A stretch of DNA of 64,000 nucleotides from Rhizobium sp. FKL33 (GTDB lineage Bacteria; Pseudomonadota; Alphaproteobacteria; Rhizobiales; Rhizobiaceae), in NCBI RefSeq assembly GCF_005222915.1, contig NZ_STFX01000009.1, forward strand, positions 34,605-98,604, in the 5' to 3' direction. Shown here piece after piece: positions 22,344-31,063 of this stretch. The notes under the pieces were generated by a model. That model made no database searches, had not been told where the DNA came from, and worked only from the letters and a program-made list of their open reading frames with translations. Numbering within the stretch: position 1 is the first letter of the stretch; each line of letters opens with the position of its first letter. The translations under genes were made by a program, and so were the position numbers.

Positions 22344-22367
22344 AGCCCGCAGGTCAGCCTGCGGGCT
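22344..22367. terminator. terminator after gltD
   Basis: A perfect 10-bp stem AGCCCGCAGG/CCTGCGGGCT with loop TCAG is followed by TCGTGTTTT. It also overlaps the last codons of the convergent DUF459 gene. Confidence 0.8.
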
Positions 22368-23535
22368 TCGTGTTTTCAGGCCAGCGGAAATCGTCGACGC
22401 GACCGGCCGGGGCCGGCGCGGTCTCGCCCTTTTCGATCAGCAGATCGCGCGGGGTCTTGCCGGCTGTCTGAGGCATAAGAGTCTGGTCGAGAAGCTCTTT
22501 CGAGCCGTCGAGGTCGGGATCCGACAGGCTGATCGGCGGCAGGGCGGTCATTTCGTGGAGTTCGTCTTTCGGCGCGGCGTCGAGCGGCAGGCCGGTGGCG
22601 TCGAGGCGGACGAGGTCGGAGACGGCGTCGCCGCCCAGCAGCCGTGCGATATCTTTTTCGAGATAGAAGGCCATCTTGCGTTTGCCGGCCTTGGTAAGGC
22701 TCACGCCGTCCGAGCCGCGCAGGCGGACCGGCTGGCCGTTGATGTCGGAACCGGTGGCGATGAACTTGCCGCTCTCGTCGGCGAAACCATCCCATATGTC
22801 GATGAACGTTCCCCCCACGGACTCCATTCGGGTCCGATAGATATTGTTGAGCGTTGCGGCGTCGGCGCTCAAGGACGGCGACTGGAAAGCGGGTAGCCCG
22901 GTCCAGATGAACGGTATTTTGGCGCGGGTCGCGGTCTCGGCGAGTTCGTCGACGCGGCGTTGATACTCGCGGTCCCAGGCCTCGGACCGGAACTTTTCCG
23001 AGACATTGCCCATATCGATTTCCTGGCGATCGTTCGACCCCAGCATGATGACGATCAGCGACGGCTTATGCTTGTCGATCTTCTGGACGAGCGTCTTTGG
23101 CCAGTCGAGATGGTCGTTGCGAACCAGGCCGGATGCGCCGTCGGTCTCCTTGACGACGCTGATCGTCGGATCCTGGACGAAAGCGGCGGCGAGGCCGTCA
23201 GCGAGGCCGGACGCCATGAAATCGCCGATCACCATGATCTTGCGCGCATCGACCTTCTTGGCGAGTTGCGCCGCGGGCGCGGCCTTGACGGATTGCACGT
23301 CGCGTTTTTTGGCGGTGCTGCGGCGCGGGCGCGCCCGCTGTGGGCGTTCGATTTCCCGCTGGCGCACCTGAGGGCGACCGAGAATGACGTCGAGGATCGA
23401 GCGCCGCTGGCGGAACTCCTGCGCCTGGGCGACGGACATCGCGAAATCGCAGAAGGGGAGAAGGAGCGCGAGAAGCAGAACGATCAGTCGCCGGGCGCCC
23501 GACAGTCTGGATTGAGAGTGGCTGCGATCGGCCAT
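22354..23535 (-). CDS. DUF459 family, SGNH-like exported protein
   Basis: This 393-residue protein has an N-terminal signal or anchor (about 16-38), a basic low-complexity linker and an SGNH-hydrolase-like domain from about 98. Block I reads G104-D105-F106 rather than GDS, block III is normal (G166-S-N-D169), and the usual Asp-x-x-His block reads D276-G-V-S279. Both catalytic Ser and His are therefore missing, so this copy is probably not an ordinary esterase. It may bind polysaccharide or peptidoglycan at the cell envelope. The next gene on the same strand upstream is a lytic transglycosylase, but the two are not clearly co-transcribed in an order that proves a link. Confidence 0.8.
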   Translation of the reverse strand: MADRSHSQSRLSGARRLIVLLLALLLPFCDFAMSVAQAQEFRQRRSILDVILGRPQVRQREIERPQRARPRRSTAKKRDVQSVKAAPAAQLAKKVDARKIMVIGDFMASGLADGLAAAFVQDPTISVVKETDGASGLVRNDHLDWPKTLVQKIDKHKPSLIVIMLGSNDRQEIDMGNVSEKFRSEAWDREYQRRVDELAETATRAKIPFIWTGLPAFQSPSLSADAATLNNIYRTRMESVGGTFIDIWDGFADESGKFIATGSDINGQPVRLRGSDGVSLTKAGKRKMAFYLEKDIARLLGGDAVSDLVRLDATGLPLDAAPKDELHEMTALPPISLSDPDLDGSKELLDQTLMPQTAGKTPRDLLIEKGETAPAPAGRVDDFRWPENTKPAG

Positions 23536-23611
23536 CGGCGTCTCCCTTGCCGGCAGGAATGCGAAAGCCGGGCAGCGCCCGGCCTCCTCAGTCAGATGTA
23601 GGCGAGCCTCT

Positions 23612-24850
23612 TCAGCGACGCAAGGCGTTCAGGAGCGCCTCGGAGGGTTTGCCGTCCGGCTGCATGCCGAGCTGCGCCTGGATGGCGGCGATGGCGGTCT
23701 TGGAGCCGGAGCCGAAATTGCCGTCGATCGCGCCGTCATAATAGCCGAGCGCCTTCATGCGCTCCTGCAATTCGAACTTTTCCTTGACGTCCAGGGTTCC
23801 GGCCGGACGCGGCCAGTTCTGCTGCAGGCCGCCATAGCCGGCGATCTCGTCGGCCAGCATGCCCACGGCGAGGGCGTAGGAATCGGCGGCGTTGTATTTC
23901 TTGATGACGAAGAAATTGCGGGTCATCAGGAAAGCGGGACCATTGGCGCCGGCCGGCATCTTCAGCGTGGCGCGGTCCTTGCCATATTTGAAGCCCTTGC
24001 CGTTCGGACGCAGGAAGCCCAGCTTCTGCCATTCGCCGAGCGTCTTGGTGCGGCCGACATAATCGCTTGCGCCGCCGGGCGCGACCACTTCGTAACCCCA
24101 GGTCTTGCCCTCCTGCCAACCATTCTTGGCGAGCAGGTTTGCCGAGGTTGCGAGCGCATCGGGAATGGAGTTCCAGATGTCGCGGCGGCCATTGCCGTCG
24201 GCGTCATAACCATAGAGCAGGTAGCTCGTCGGAATGAACTGGGTGTGACCCATGGCGCCCGCCCATGAGCCGGTCAGGCCCTCGGCGGTGACGTCGCCGC
24301 GCTGGAGAATCTTCAGGGCCGCGATCAGCTGCGTGCGTGCGAATTTCGCCCGCTTCTTGTCGATATAGGCAAGGCTCGCCAATGCGCGCGGAACATTATG
24401 CAGCCTGTCGGGTTTTTCGAGAACCGCGCCGTAATTGCTCTCCATGGACCAGATCGCCAACAAAATATGACGATCCACCCCGAAATGCTTCTCGACCGCC
24501 GCGAGCGTGCGGCCATGCTTTCTCAGCATGTCGCGTCCGATGCCCGCCGTATAGGGATTCACCCGGCTGTCGAGATACTCCCAGATTCGGTGCTTGAATT
24601 CGGGCTGGAAATTGGCTTTCTCAATGACTGTGGGATCCGGTTCGCTCACGCCGCGAAAGGCGCGCACATAGGTGTCGCGGCTGATGCCGGCCTGGGCGGC
24701 CACCGGATAGAAGTTGTTGATCCAGTTGACGAAACCTTTGTCGGCATGGGCGGGGCCGGCAACAAGCGCGCCCATGATGGCGAGCGCGGGAGCAAAAGCG
24801 CGAATTCGGGTGAGGATCTCTGTGGGCTTCATGGCAATCATCCGGTTCAT
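23612..24850 (-). CDS. lytic murein transglycosylase (MltB family)
   Basis: This 412-residue exported enzyme cleaves the glycan strand of peptidoglycan with 1,6-anhydro-muramic acid formation. A signal peptide ends near AHA-D37. The SLT_2 domain has catalytic Glu137 in SMESNYG, the segment [17 protein letters not shown] and the metal-like loop DADGNGRRD. The C-terminal 60 residues form a peptidoglycan-binding domain ([18 protein letters not shown]). It is transcribed towards the DUF459 gene (76-base gap) and divergently from galU. Confidence 0.92.
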   Translation of the reverse strand: MNRMIAMKPTEILTRIRAFAPALAIMGALVAGPAHADKGFVNWINNFYPVAAQAGISRDTYVRAFRGVSEPDPTVIEKANFQPEFKHRIWEYLDSRVNPYTAGIGRDMLRKHGRTLAAVEKHFGVDRHILLAIWSMESNYGAVLEKPDRLHNVPRALASLAYIDKKRAKFARTQLIAALKILQRGDVTAEGLTGSWAGAMGHTQFIPTSYLLYGYDADGNGRRDIWNSIPDALATSANLLAKNGWQEGKTWGYEVVAPGGASDYVGRTKTLGEWQKLGFLRPNGKGFKYGKDRATLKMPAGANGPAFLMTRNFFVIKKYNAADSYALAVGMLADEIAGYGGLQQNWPRPAGTLDVKEKFELQERMKALGYYDGAIDGNFGSGSKTAIAAIQAQLGMQPDGKPSEALLNALRR

Positions 24851-25022
24851 TCATGTTCCTGGACACCGACACCGCCGGTTAATGCGACAAAATACAGAGC
24901 CGTGGTCAACAAATTCTTTACCATCCCCTGCGCCTGCGGTCACTTCTTTAAAAAAAAGTAGTATCTCAGGGGCAAATACGTTCAGATATCGCACACAATC
25001 CAGATTCGAGAGATGGAGATCA

Positions 25023-25910
25023 GTGGTGGGTCACGCCAGAGTAAAGAAGGCTGTTTTTCCGGTCGCGGGCCTTGGCACGCGCTTTCTTCCGGCCACCAAG
25101 GCTGTTCCGAAGGAAATGATGACGGTCGTCGACAAGCCGGTTATCCAATATGTGGTGGATGAGGCAATCGAGGCGGGCGTCGAACATTTCGTTTTTGTCA
25201 CCGGCCGCGGCAAAGGCGTCATCGAAGACTATTTCGATATCCAGTATGAACTGGAGGCGACGCTGAAGGCGCGCAACAAGAAGACCGAGCTGACGCTGCT
25301 CGAATCCATCCTGCCAAAGGCCGGCACCGCCAGCTTCACGCGCCAGCAAGAGCCGCTCGGGCTCGGCCACGCCGTATGGTGCGCCCGTGACATCGTCGGC
25401 CACGAGCCGTTCGCGCTTCTGCTTCCCGACATGATCATGAAGTCCGACAAGGGCTGCCTGAAGGGCATGATGGAACTCTATGAGGTTGCCGGCGGAAATG
25501 TGATCGCGGTGGAGGAATGCGCCCCCGAACTCGCTCACCGATATGGCATCGTCGCAACCGGCGAGGCCGTCGGAGAGGGTTTCCGGATCACTGATATGGT
25601 GGAGAAACCCGCTCCCGGCACCCAGCCGTCCAACTTTTTCATCAACGGTCGTTACATTCTGCAGCCGGAGATTTTCGAAATTCTCGAGACTCAGGAGCGG
25701 GGCGCCGGCAATGAAATCCAGCTGACCGACGGCATGCTCAAGCTTGTAAAGCAGCAGCCCTTTACAGGCTACCACTACAGGGGCGCGACTTACGACACGG
25801 GCGCCAAGGATGGCTTCATCATGGCCAATGTCGCTTTTGCCCTGTCGCGCGACGATATCCGCCCGCTGGTCGAGGCCGATCTCAAGGCGCTGATTGCAGC
25901 GCTGAAATAA
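25023..25910 (+). CDS. galU: UTP-glucose-1-phosphate uridylyltransferase
   Basis: This enzyme of about 295 residues makes UDP-glucose, the precursor for exopolysaccharide, LPS core and cyclic glucans. The nucleotide-binding signature [20 protein letters not shown] follows the start directly. I place the start at GTG 25023 (a second GTG is at 25026) after GGAGA. The frame stays open far upstream, but that part overlaps the divergent transglycosylase. A strong terminator follows. Confidence 0.95.
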   Translation: MVGHARVKKAVFPVAGLGTRFLPATKAVPKEMMTVVDKPVIQYVVDEAIEAGVEHFVFVTGRGKGVIEDYFDIQYELEATLKARNKKTELTLLESILPKAGTASFTRQQEPLGLGHAVWCARDIVGHEPFALLLPDMIMKSDKGCLKGMMELYEVAGGNVIAVEECAPELAHRYGIVATGEAVGEGFRITDMVEKPAPGTQPSNFFINGRYILQPEIFEILETQERGAGNEIQLTDGMLKLVKQQPFTGYHYRGATYDTGAKDGFIMANVAFALSRDDIRPLVEADLKALIAALK

Positions 25911-25925
25911 CTGTACAAACCCCGG

Positions 25926-25964
25926 CGGCGGCGCGATTTTCCGCGCCGCCGGTTTTCGTTTTTT
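25926..25964 (+). terminator. terminator after galU
   Basis: A 10-bp GC stem (CGGCGGCGCG/CGCGCCGCCG) with loop ATTTTC is followed by TTTTCGTTTTTT. Confidence 0.9.
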
Positions 25965-26060
25965 ATTTCCTACAGATATTATAGAAAAACTTTTCTTCGC
26001 TGGCGCGGCGCGCTATGACATCGTGGTTATCGTCGCATGGTGCGGCGAGGCAAATAAACG

Positions 26061-26669
26061 ATGGCGACCCGATTGATCATTCCCGGCTTGAACGGCTCCG
26101 GTCCCGGACATTGGCAGCATGACTGGCTTGCCGATGATCCCGACGCTGTTCTCGTCCAGCAGCGGGATTGGGCGCGGCCGGACCTTGGCGAATGGTTGGT
26201 CCGTCTGGAAGATGCTCTTCGTGACCATCCCGGCGCCACGCTGGTGGCGCATAGTTTCGGGGCGCTGGTTGCCGCCAATCTCGCGGGGCGTCCGGCCGCA
26301 GCGCTGGTCGGCGCGGCCCTGCTGGTCGCGCCCTGCGATCCAGACCGCGTGCGCAGCCTTCATCCCGGCGCAGTCGGGACAGCCATGCTGCCCTGCGCTC
26401 GGGCGTCCTTTCCTGTCACCGTAGTCGCCAGCCGCAATGATCCCTACATGTCCATCGAGGATGCGCGTTCAATGGCAGACGGGTTGAACGGCGGTTTCGT
26501 CGATCTCGGTCGCGCCGGTCATATCAATATCAGCAGCGGCCATGGCCGTTGGCCGGCAGGCTATCGCTTGGCGCAGCGTCTCGAAAACGCCGACCGGCGC
26601 TTGTTCGCCCAATCCTTTGCCGCGGCTTCGTCGCAAGCCGCGCCCGCATATCTCAGGAGCCAATCATGA
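26061..26669 (+). CDS. RBBP9/YdeN family alpha/beta hydrolase
   Basis: This 202-residue small serine hydrolase begins LIIPGLNGSGPGHWQ, typical of the RBBP9 (DUF1234) family. The nucleophile lies in VAHSFGALVA, the acid in SRNDPYM and the histidine in GRAGHINISSGHG. The substrate is unknown. Its TGA overlaps the ATG of the following 45-codon gene, so the two are translationally coupled. Confidence 0.87.
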   Translation: MATRLIIPGLNGSGPGHWQHDWLADDPDAVLVQQRDWARPDLGEWLVRLEDALRDHPGATLVAHSFGALVAANLAGRPAAALVGAALLVAPCDPDRVRSLHPGAVGTAMLPCARASFPVTVVASRNDPYMSIEDARSMADGLNGGFVDLGRAGHINISSGHGRWPAGYRLAQRLENADRRLFAQSFAAASSQAAPAYLRSQS

Positions 26670-26803
26670 CGATTGCAAGCAAATCCGCCCAGCGGCCCGT
26701 CCGGGTGTTTTCTCCCGCCACAGCGCTTGAAAAAACGGCAATGGCAGCGGCGACCCTGGCCGCCTTTGCCTTTGTGGGCTTAATCCTGTTCGGCCTCATT
26801 TGA
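26666..26803 (+). CDS. small single-span membrane protein, unknown
   Basis: A 45-residue protein starts inside the stop of the RBBP9-like gene (ATGA overlap) after CAGGAGC. Residues 1-22 are polar and basic; residues 24-45 form one hydrophobic helix rich in Ala, Phe, Leu and Ile. I do not recognise the family. The coupling, ribosome binding site and membrane helix support it as real. It may be a membrane peptide working with the hydrolase. Confidence 0.55.
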   Translation: MTIASKSAQRPVRVFSPATALEKTAMAAATLAAFAFVGLILFGLI

Positions 26804-26962
26804 GGATTCTGCGGCAAAGTGACGAGCTAAAAAGAGGCAAATGCTGCTTGAAGTGTCGGAACTTTGCCCCATTTCTAACATTAAACCCAACAAAAGCCCG
26901 ATTTATTAACCGCGGTCGTGTAGGAGGGAAGTACGAACGCGTTGTTGGCCAAGGAGGCCATC

Positions 26963-27166
26963 ATGTCTACGTTGAACGCCAGTTGGAATTTTTTGTCCGG
27001 CCTCGCGGTGCAATTTGGCGCGGAACCCATGCGCTGCGTTGACAAGACCAAATCACCGATGTTCGCCAAGGGACGCGGCAAGAAGAAGCGCCAGATCCGC
27101 AGGCTTGATAAGAAAGAGCGCCAGGAACTTGTCGAGAGCATTCGTCACGACGATTGGTTCGAGTGA
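26963..27166 (+). CDS. small basic protein, unknown
   Basis: A 67-residue protein starts at ATG after a strong AAGGAGG. The N-terminal third is hydrophobic to neutral. The centre is very basic (GRGKKKRQIRRLDKKER), and the C-terminus is acidic, ending DDWFE. The basic part could bind nucleic acid. I do not recognise the family. It lies about 50 bases from the convergent ureG stop. Confidence 0.5.
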   Translation: MSTLNASWNFLSGLAVQFGAEPMRCVDKTKSPMFAKGRGKKKRQIRRLDKKERQELVESIRHDDWFE

Positions 27167-27218
27167 CGCCGCCATCATGGCCTGCCTGCTGCTGGGCGGC
27201 TAATCCGAAGGCCGCCTT

Positions 27219-27836
27219 TCAGGCCGCCAATCCACCATATCTTTTCACATAGCCGACAATCTCTTCGAGACCGTCTCCACGCTTGAGATCAGAAAAGACG
27301 AATGGTTTGCCGGCTCGCATGCGCGTCGCGTCGCGCTCCATCACATCGAGGTCCGCCCCGACATAGGGCGCCAAGTCTTTCTTGTTGATCAGCAGAAGAT
27401 CGGACTTCGTAATGCCCGGGCCGCCCTTGCGGGGAATTTCCTCGCCCTGACAGACGGAAATCACATAGATCGTGAGATCGGCGAGATCGGGCGAGAAGGT
27501 CGCGGCGAGGTTGTCGCCGCCGGACTCGATGAAGACGATGTCGAGGTCGGGAAAGCGGCGGTTGAGATCGGCGATGGCGGCGAGATTGATCGAGGCGTCT
27601 TCGCGGATGGCGGTGTGCGGGCAGCCGCCCGTCTCCACGCCGACGATCCTGTCCGATGTCAGCGCCTGCATGCGCACCAGCGCATCGGCGTCTTCGCGCG
27701 TATAGATGTCGTTGGTGACGACAGCGACGGAAAATTCCTCCCGCATCGCCTTGCAGAGCTTTTCGGTGAGCGCCGTCTTGCCGGACCCGACGGGTCCGCC
27801 GATGCCGATGCGCAAGGGTCCGTTTCTCGACGTCAT
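27219..27836 (-). CDS. ureG: urease accessory GTPase
   Basis: This 205-residue SIMIBI-class GTPase supplies energy for nickel insertion into urease. The P-loop GGPVGSGKT is near the N-terminus, the conserved [15 protein letters not shown] and the nickel-binding Cys-Pro-His are present, and [13 protein letters not shown] is the guanine-specificity region. I chose the ATG at 27836, 9 bases after AAGGA; a TTG at 27845 is less likely. It is the last gene of the ureE-F-G group, 63 bases after ureF. Confidence 0.96.
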   Translation of the reverse strand: MTSRNGPLRIGIGGPVGSGKTALTEKLCKAMREEFSVAVVTNDIYTREDADALVRMQALTSDRIVGVETGGCPHTAIREDASINLAAIADLNRRFPDLDIVFIESGGDNLAATFSPDLADLTIYVISVCQGEEIPRKGGPGITKSDLLLINKKDLAPYVGADLDVMERDATRMRAGKPFVFSDLKRGDGLEEIVGYVKRYGGLAA

Positions 27837-27899
27837 GATCAACAATCCTTCTTCAGTCGCGCCGGCCTGCCGCCATGGGCGGAAAGCCGCGAATTTCGT

Positions 27900-28571
27900 T
27901 TATGAGCGGAACAATCTCGTATGCTGGGTCTCATGTCGGAGTGCGGCGATATCGGCGCCGATCGTTGCGGAGCCGAGATCTTCGAGGGTCGTGTCGACCG
28001 TCTCCCGCGCGACAGTTACGATCGTTTCCTCGAAGCCCGCCAGAAGCGTCACGCCCTGCCGCTGACCGATGACGCCGAGCCGGATAGCGGCCGAGACGCC
28101 CTGAGACAGAAGCGCGTGGTAGAAGGCGGCGAGACAATCCTGGAGAGGAACCGACTGCGCCGCCGCCGCGACGCCGACGGCGACGCTGTAGGGCGGGCGC
28201 GGCCCCAGGCTGGCGAGGGCGGGGTGCGACCATTCCGCAGCGGCGGCGGCGAAGGCTTCGCCCACCGTCATTATTTCGAGATGACGTTCGGCGGAACCGG
28301 CCAGCGCTTCGGCGAGTGCCGCGACATCGGCGAGCCTGTCCGGATCTTCGAGGCTCCGCCATGCCTCCGCGAGCAGCACGCCGTCATTGCGCCATGCGCC
28401 GCGGATCAGCAGCGTGTCGAACCATTGGCGCAGTGTTTCGGCGTCGTTCGCCAGGCCGTCCTGAACCGCGCTTTCGAGCCCGCCCGAATAGGCGAAACCG
28501 CCGACCGGAAAGGCTGGCGACAGCCAGGCCATCAGGCGGATGAGCGCACGGGTGGAGGCGTCAGTGGCCAT
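27900..28571 (-). CDS. ureF: urease accessory protein UreF
   Basis: This 223-residue all-helical protein forms the UreD-UreF-UreG complex that activates apo-urease, acting as the checkpoint on UreG. The N-terminal MAWLSPAFPVGGFAYSGGLE is characteristic, and the C-terminus is well preserved. The start at 28571 (MATDASTRAL) fits the family best and overlaps the ureE end by 11 bases; in-frame ATGs at 28583 and 28592 are alternatives. Confidence 0.95.
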   Translation of the reverse strand: MATDASTRALIRLMAWLSPAFPVGGFAYSGGLESAVQDGLANDAETLRQWFDTLLIRGAWRNDGVLLAEAWRSLEDPDRLADVAALAEALAGSAERHLEIMTVGEAFAAAAAEWSHPALASLGPRPPYSVAVGVAAAAQSVPLQDCLAAFYHALLSQGVSAAIRLGVIGQRQGVTLLAGFEETIVTVARETVDTTLEDLGSATIGADIAALRHETQHTRLFRS

Positions 28572-29025
28572 GATGATGGTCATGTCCGCCATGGCCGTGA
28601 TAGGCGCCGTGGACAGGGCTGAACGGCTCTACAGTTTCGCGCACCGCCGCACCCAAACCCTCCAGCATCGCCTTGATCACATGGTCGCGCTCGATCAGGA
28701 TGCGGTCGGGATCGATCTGGGCGGCGAGGTGGCGGTTGCCGAGATGCCAGGCGAGCTGCATCTGGTGAACGGCGTCGCGCGCCTTGATTTCGAGAAGTTG
28801 CTCCTCGGCGGCGACGACTTCGACATAGCCGTCCGCGCCGTCGATCATCAGGAGATCGCCGTGATCCAGCACGACGGGCTCCTTGAGATCGAGCATGATC
28901 ACGTCGCCATTGGTGAGATGGAGGAGCTTGCGGCGGAGATGACGCTCGTCATGGGTCAGAACGACGGCGCCGACGGGATCGCCGGCTTCGGCGCTCTTGG
29001 AAATACGGATGGAGCGATAGGGCAT
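28561..29025 (-). CDS. ureE: urease accessory nickel chaperone
   Basis: This 154-residue metallochaperone delivers Ni to the urease activation complex. The N-terminal peptide-binding domain is followed by the metal-binding domain with the segment AWHLGNRHLAAQI. A His-rich tail (HGHGGHDHHHGH) at the end can store nickel. The start at 29025 is preceded by GGAGGT. One base separates it from the upstream monooxygenase-like gene. Confidence 0.95.
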   Translation of the reverse strand: MPYRSIRISKSAEAGDPVGAVVLTHDERHLRRKLLHLTNGDVIMLDLKEPVVLDHGDLLMIDGADGYVEVVAAEEQLLEIKARDAVHQMQLAWHLGNRHLAAQIDPDRILIERDHVIKAMLEGLGAAVRETVEPFSPVHGAYHGHGGHDHHHGH

Positions 29026-29026
29026 G

Positions 29027-29323
29027 TCAGTTGACCTCCACATCGGCGGCGTCGACGATCTCGAGCCGCTGCTTCAGGACCGCGCCGGAGATCGCGGCGC
29101 CGAAGGCGGCGATATGCGGCGTCTTGAAATGGGCTTCGAGATGTTCGCGGCTCTCCCAGGTTTCGACGAAAACCAGCCGATTCGGTTGGCGGACATCGGC
29201 GTGAAGCTCATAGGAAATGCAGCCGGCCTCGGCCTGGGTGGCTGATATCAAAGGGTCTGCGGCGGCGATCACACGGGCGGTTTCGGATGGCTCCGTCTCC
29301 AGAACGGCGATGACATAGATCAT
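29027..29323 (-). CDS. antibiotic biosynthesis monooxygenase-like protein
   Basis: A 98-residue protein of the ABM/putative quinol monooxygenase family, a dimeric ferredoxin-like fold. Motifs are AEAGCISYELHADV, FVETWESREHLEAHFKTPH and a short C-terminal strand. The ATG at 29323 follows AGGAG. It reads directly into ureE (1-base gap) and so shares the urease-accessory transcript, but no urease role is known to me. It may handle a quinone or reactive aldehyde, in line with the peroxiredoxin gene upstream. Confidence 0.85.
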   Translation of the reverse strand: MIYVIAVLETEPSETARVIAAADPLISATQAEAGCISYELHADVRQPNRLVFVETWESREHLEAHFKTPHIAAFGAAISGAVLKQRLEIVDAADVEVN

Positions 29324-29466
29324 TTCAACTCTCCTGCATGGCCGTATCTGAGGCCATTTTCCGATGTCGCGCAATGTTTTTCACGGGCTTTGCCCCAACA
29401 AAAACGCCCCGGAAATCATAGCGATCTCCGGGGCGACGTGCTGGATCTTCGGCAAGCAAAGGCCGA

Positions 29467-30006
29467 TCAGGCGGCCTTTTTGAGGCCACGCAGGCTTTCG
29501 AGAATGTTCTGCGGGGAGGAGACGCCATAGGGGTCGGAATCGCAATTGTCGGAGAAGCCTTCTTCCTCGAACCACTGCTCGACCACGCCGTCATTGATGA
29601 CGGCGCCGTAGCGCCAGGAGCGCATGCCGAAGCCGAGATTGTCCTTGGCGACCAGCATGCCCATCTTGCGGGTGAATTCGCCCGAGCCATCCGGAATGAG
29701 CTTGATGTTGGCGACGCCCTGGCTTTTGCCCCAGGCATTCATGACGAAAGCGTCGTTGACCGAGATGCAGTAGATTTCGTCGATGCCTTCGGCCTGGAAC
29801 TCCGGATAGAGCTTTTCGAAATCCGGCAGCTGGTAGGTGGAGCAGGTGGGCGTAAACGCGCCCGGCAGCGAAAACAGCACCACGCGCTTGCCCTTGAAAT
29901 AGTCGTCGCTGGTCTTGTCTTCCCAGCGGAACGGGTTCGGCCCACCGATGGATTCGTCCCGGACGCGGGTGCGGAAGGTGACGTTGGGAACTTTCTTGGC
30001 GATCAT
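29467..30006 (-). CDS. peroxiredoxin, Prx5 type
   Basis: This 179-residue thiol peroxidase of the atypical 2-Cys Prx5/hybrid class reduces H2O2 and alkyl hydroperoxides, usually with glutaredoxin or glutathione. Peroxidatic Cys55 is in PGAFTPTCS. Other cysteines (about 80 and in SDNCDSD) could resolve it. There is no fused glutaredoxin domain. The leader contains a 7-bp hairpin GCGACGG/CCGTCGC (30030-30048). The gene is in the same direction as the ABM gene and ureEFG. Confidence 0.92.
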   Translation of the reverse strand: MIAKKVPNVTFRTRVRDESIGGPNPFRWEDKTSDDYFKGKRVVLFSLPGAFTPTCSTYQLPDFEKLYPEFQAEGIDEIYCISVNDAFVMNAWGKSQGVANIKLIPDGSGEFTRKMGMLVAKDNLGFGMRSWRYGAVINDGVVEQWFEEEGFSDNCDSDPYGVSSPQNILESLRGLKKAA

Positions 30007-30154
30007 CTGATGTCTCCGTCAGGCTAGTCGCGACGGGGTCTCCGTCGCCCAATTCTTGTATTTTTTATACTAAGCAAAAACATGCCGCGATGCAGCACAA
30101 AATGCGGCACCGCAGCGGGCTGCATGCCTGCTTTGCACCCAGCGCATGGCTGAA

Positions 30155-31030
30155 TTATAAACCTTTCGGAAAATACCGGAGATAGAGATCGGCAAGACGG
30201 CCGTTGCGGGCAATGGCGATCAGCGCGTGATCGAGCGCCTGGGCAATCGCCGGATTGCCGGCGCCCGTCATCATCGCCATGCCCTCGCCGAGAAAATGCG
30301 ACGAGTAATAGGGGCCTCCGAGGAAATCGCAGCAATTATCCGCGTCTTTGGATTCCAGCCAGAAGGAGAGCTGAAGGGCGTCGCCGAACACGGCCTTGAC
30401 CTCTCCCTTGCGCAGGGCCGCCAGCATGGCCGCACGATCCGCGAATCCGACCAGCGACAGTTGGGGGAAGAACGTCTTGGCCATGGCTTCATGCGCCGAC
30501 CCGGTCAGCACGCCCACGCGACCGTCGCCGAGACCGCTCGGGGCGCGATCGGGACCGGCATCGCCGCGCCGGGCGGCGAAGCGAGCCGGCAGGCGCAGAT
30601 AGACCCTGCTGAAATCATGGCTGCCGCGCAGATCCGACGTGATCCGAGCGCCGGCAATGGCGACCTCGCCTTCGCCCTTGTCGAGCCGGCCGACCAGATC
30701 CGCATAGGGAACCGCTTCGATCTGGCAGCGCTCCATCATCTCCAGTTCGCCGCAGATCTCGCGGGCGAGATCGACATGAAAGCCCGAAAGTTTGCCGGAC
30801 TGATCGATGAAGTTGAACGGCGGGAAATCCAGCGTGGTCAGAAAACGCAGGCGGGGTATGGCGCGGAGATCGGGTTTGGCCACTTTCTCGCGGGGATCGA
30901 AGGGGTAGAGCATGCCGTGATCGGCGGTGGGCGCGGCCGGCGCTGGATTTACGGCGGCGGCCAGAATCGCCAGGAGAAAAAAACAACGTGACACAACTCC
31001 AGGCTTCATTATGATGGATCCGTTTTTCAT
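30155..31030 (-). CDS. periplasmic solute-binding protein, family 3
   Basis: A 291-residue exported protein with a signal peptide (up to about 33, PAPAAP) and the SBP_bac_3 fold: LRFLTTLDFPPFNFIDQSGKL, GFHVDLAREIC, then GRVGVLTGSAHEA and a late segment EGMAMMTGAGNP. It should bind an amino acid or small polar compound. No ABC permease or ATPase gene adjoins it, so it is an orphan receptor or sensor. An in-frame frame continues upstream to 32944, but that part is antisense to the glycosyltransferase and is not coding. Starts at 31030 or 31009 are both possible. Confidence 0.85.
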   Translation of the reverse strand: MKNGSIIMKPGVVSRCFFLLAILAAAVNPAPAAPTADHGMLYPFDPREKVAKPDLRAIPRLRFLTTLDFPPFNFIDQSGKLSGFHVDLAREICGELEMMERCQIEAVPYADLVGRLDKGEGEVAIAGARITSDLRGSHDFSRVYLRLPARFAARRGDAGPDRAPSGLGDGRVGVLTGSAHEAMAKTFFPQLSLVGFADRAAMLAALRKGEVKAVFGDALQLSFWLESKDADNCCDFLGGPYYSSHFLGEGMAMMTGAGNPAIAQALDHALIAIARNGRLADLYLRYFPKGL

Positions 31031-31063
31031 CGAATTTTCTCTTTTACCGGATGTATCAGAGTC

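Noticed and set aside
27195..27230. Terminator between the small basic gene and ureG
   Set aside because: Repeated GGCCGCC strings look like a stem, but they are mainly direct repeats and no T-run follows.
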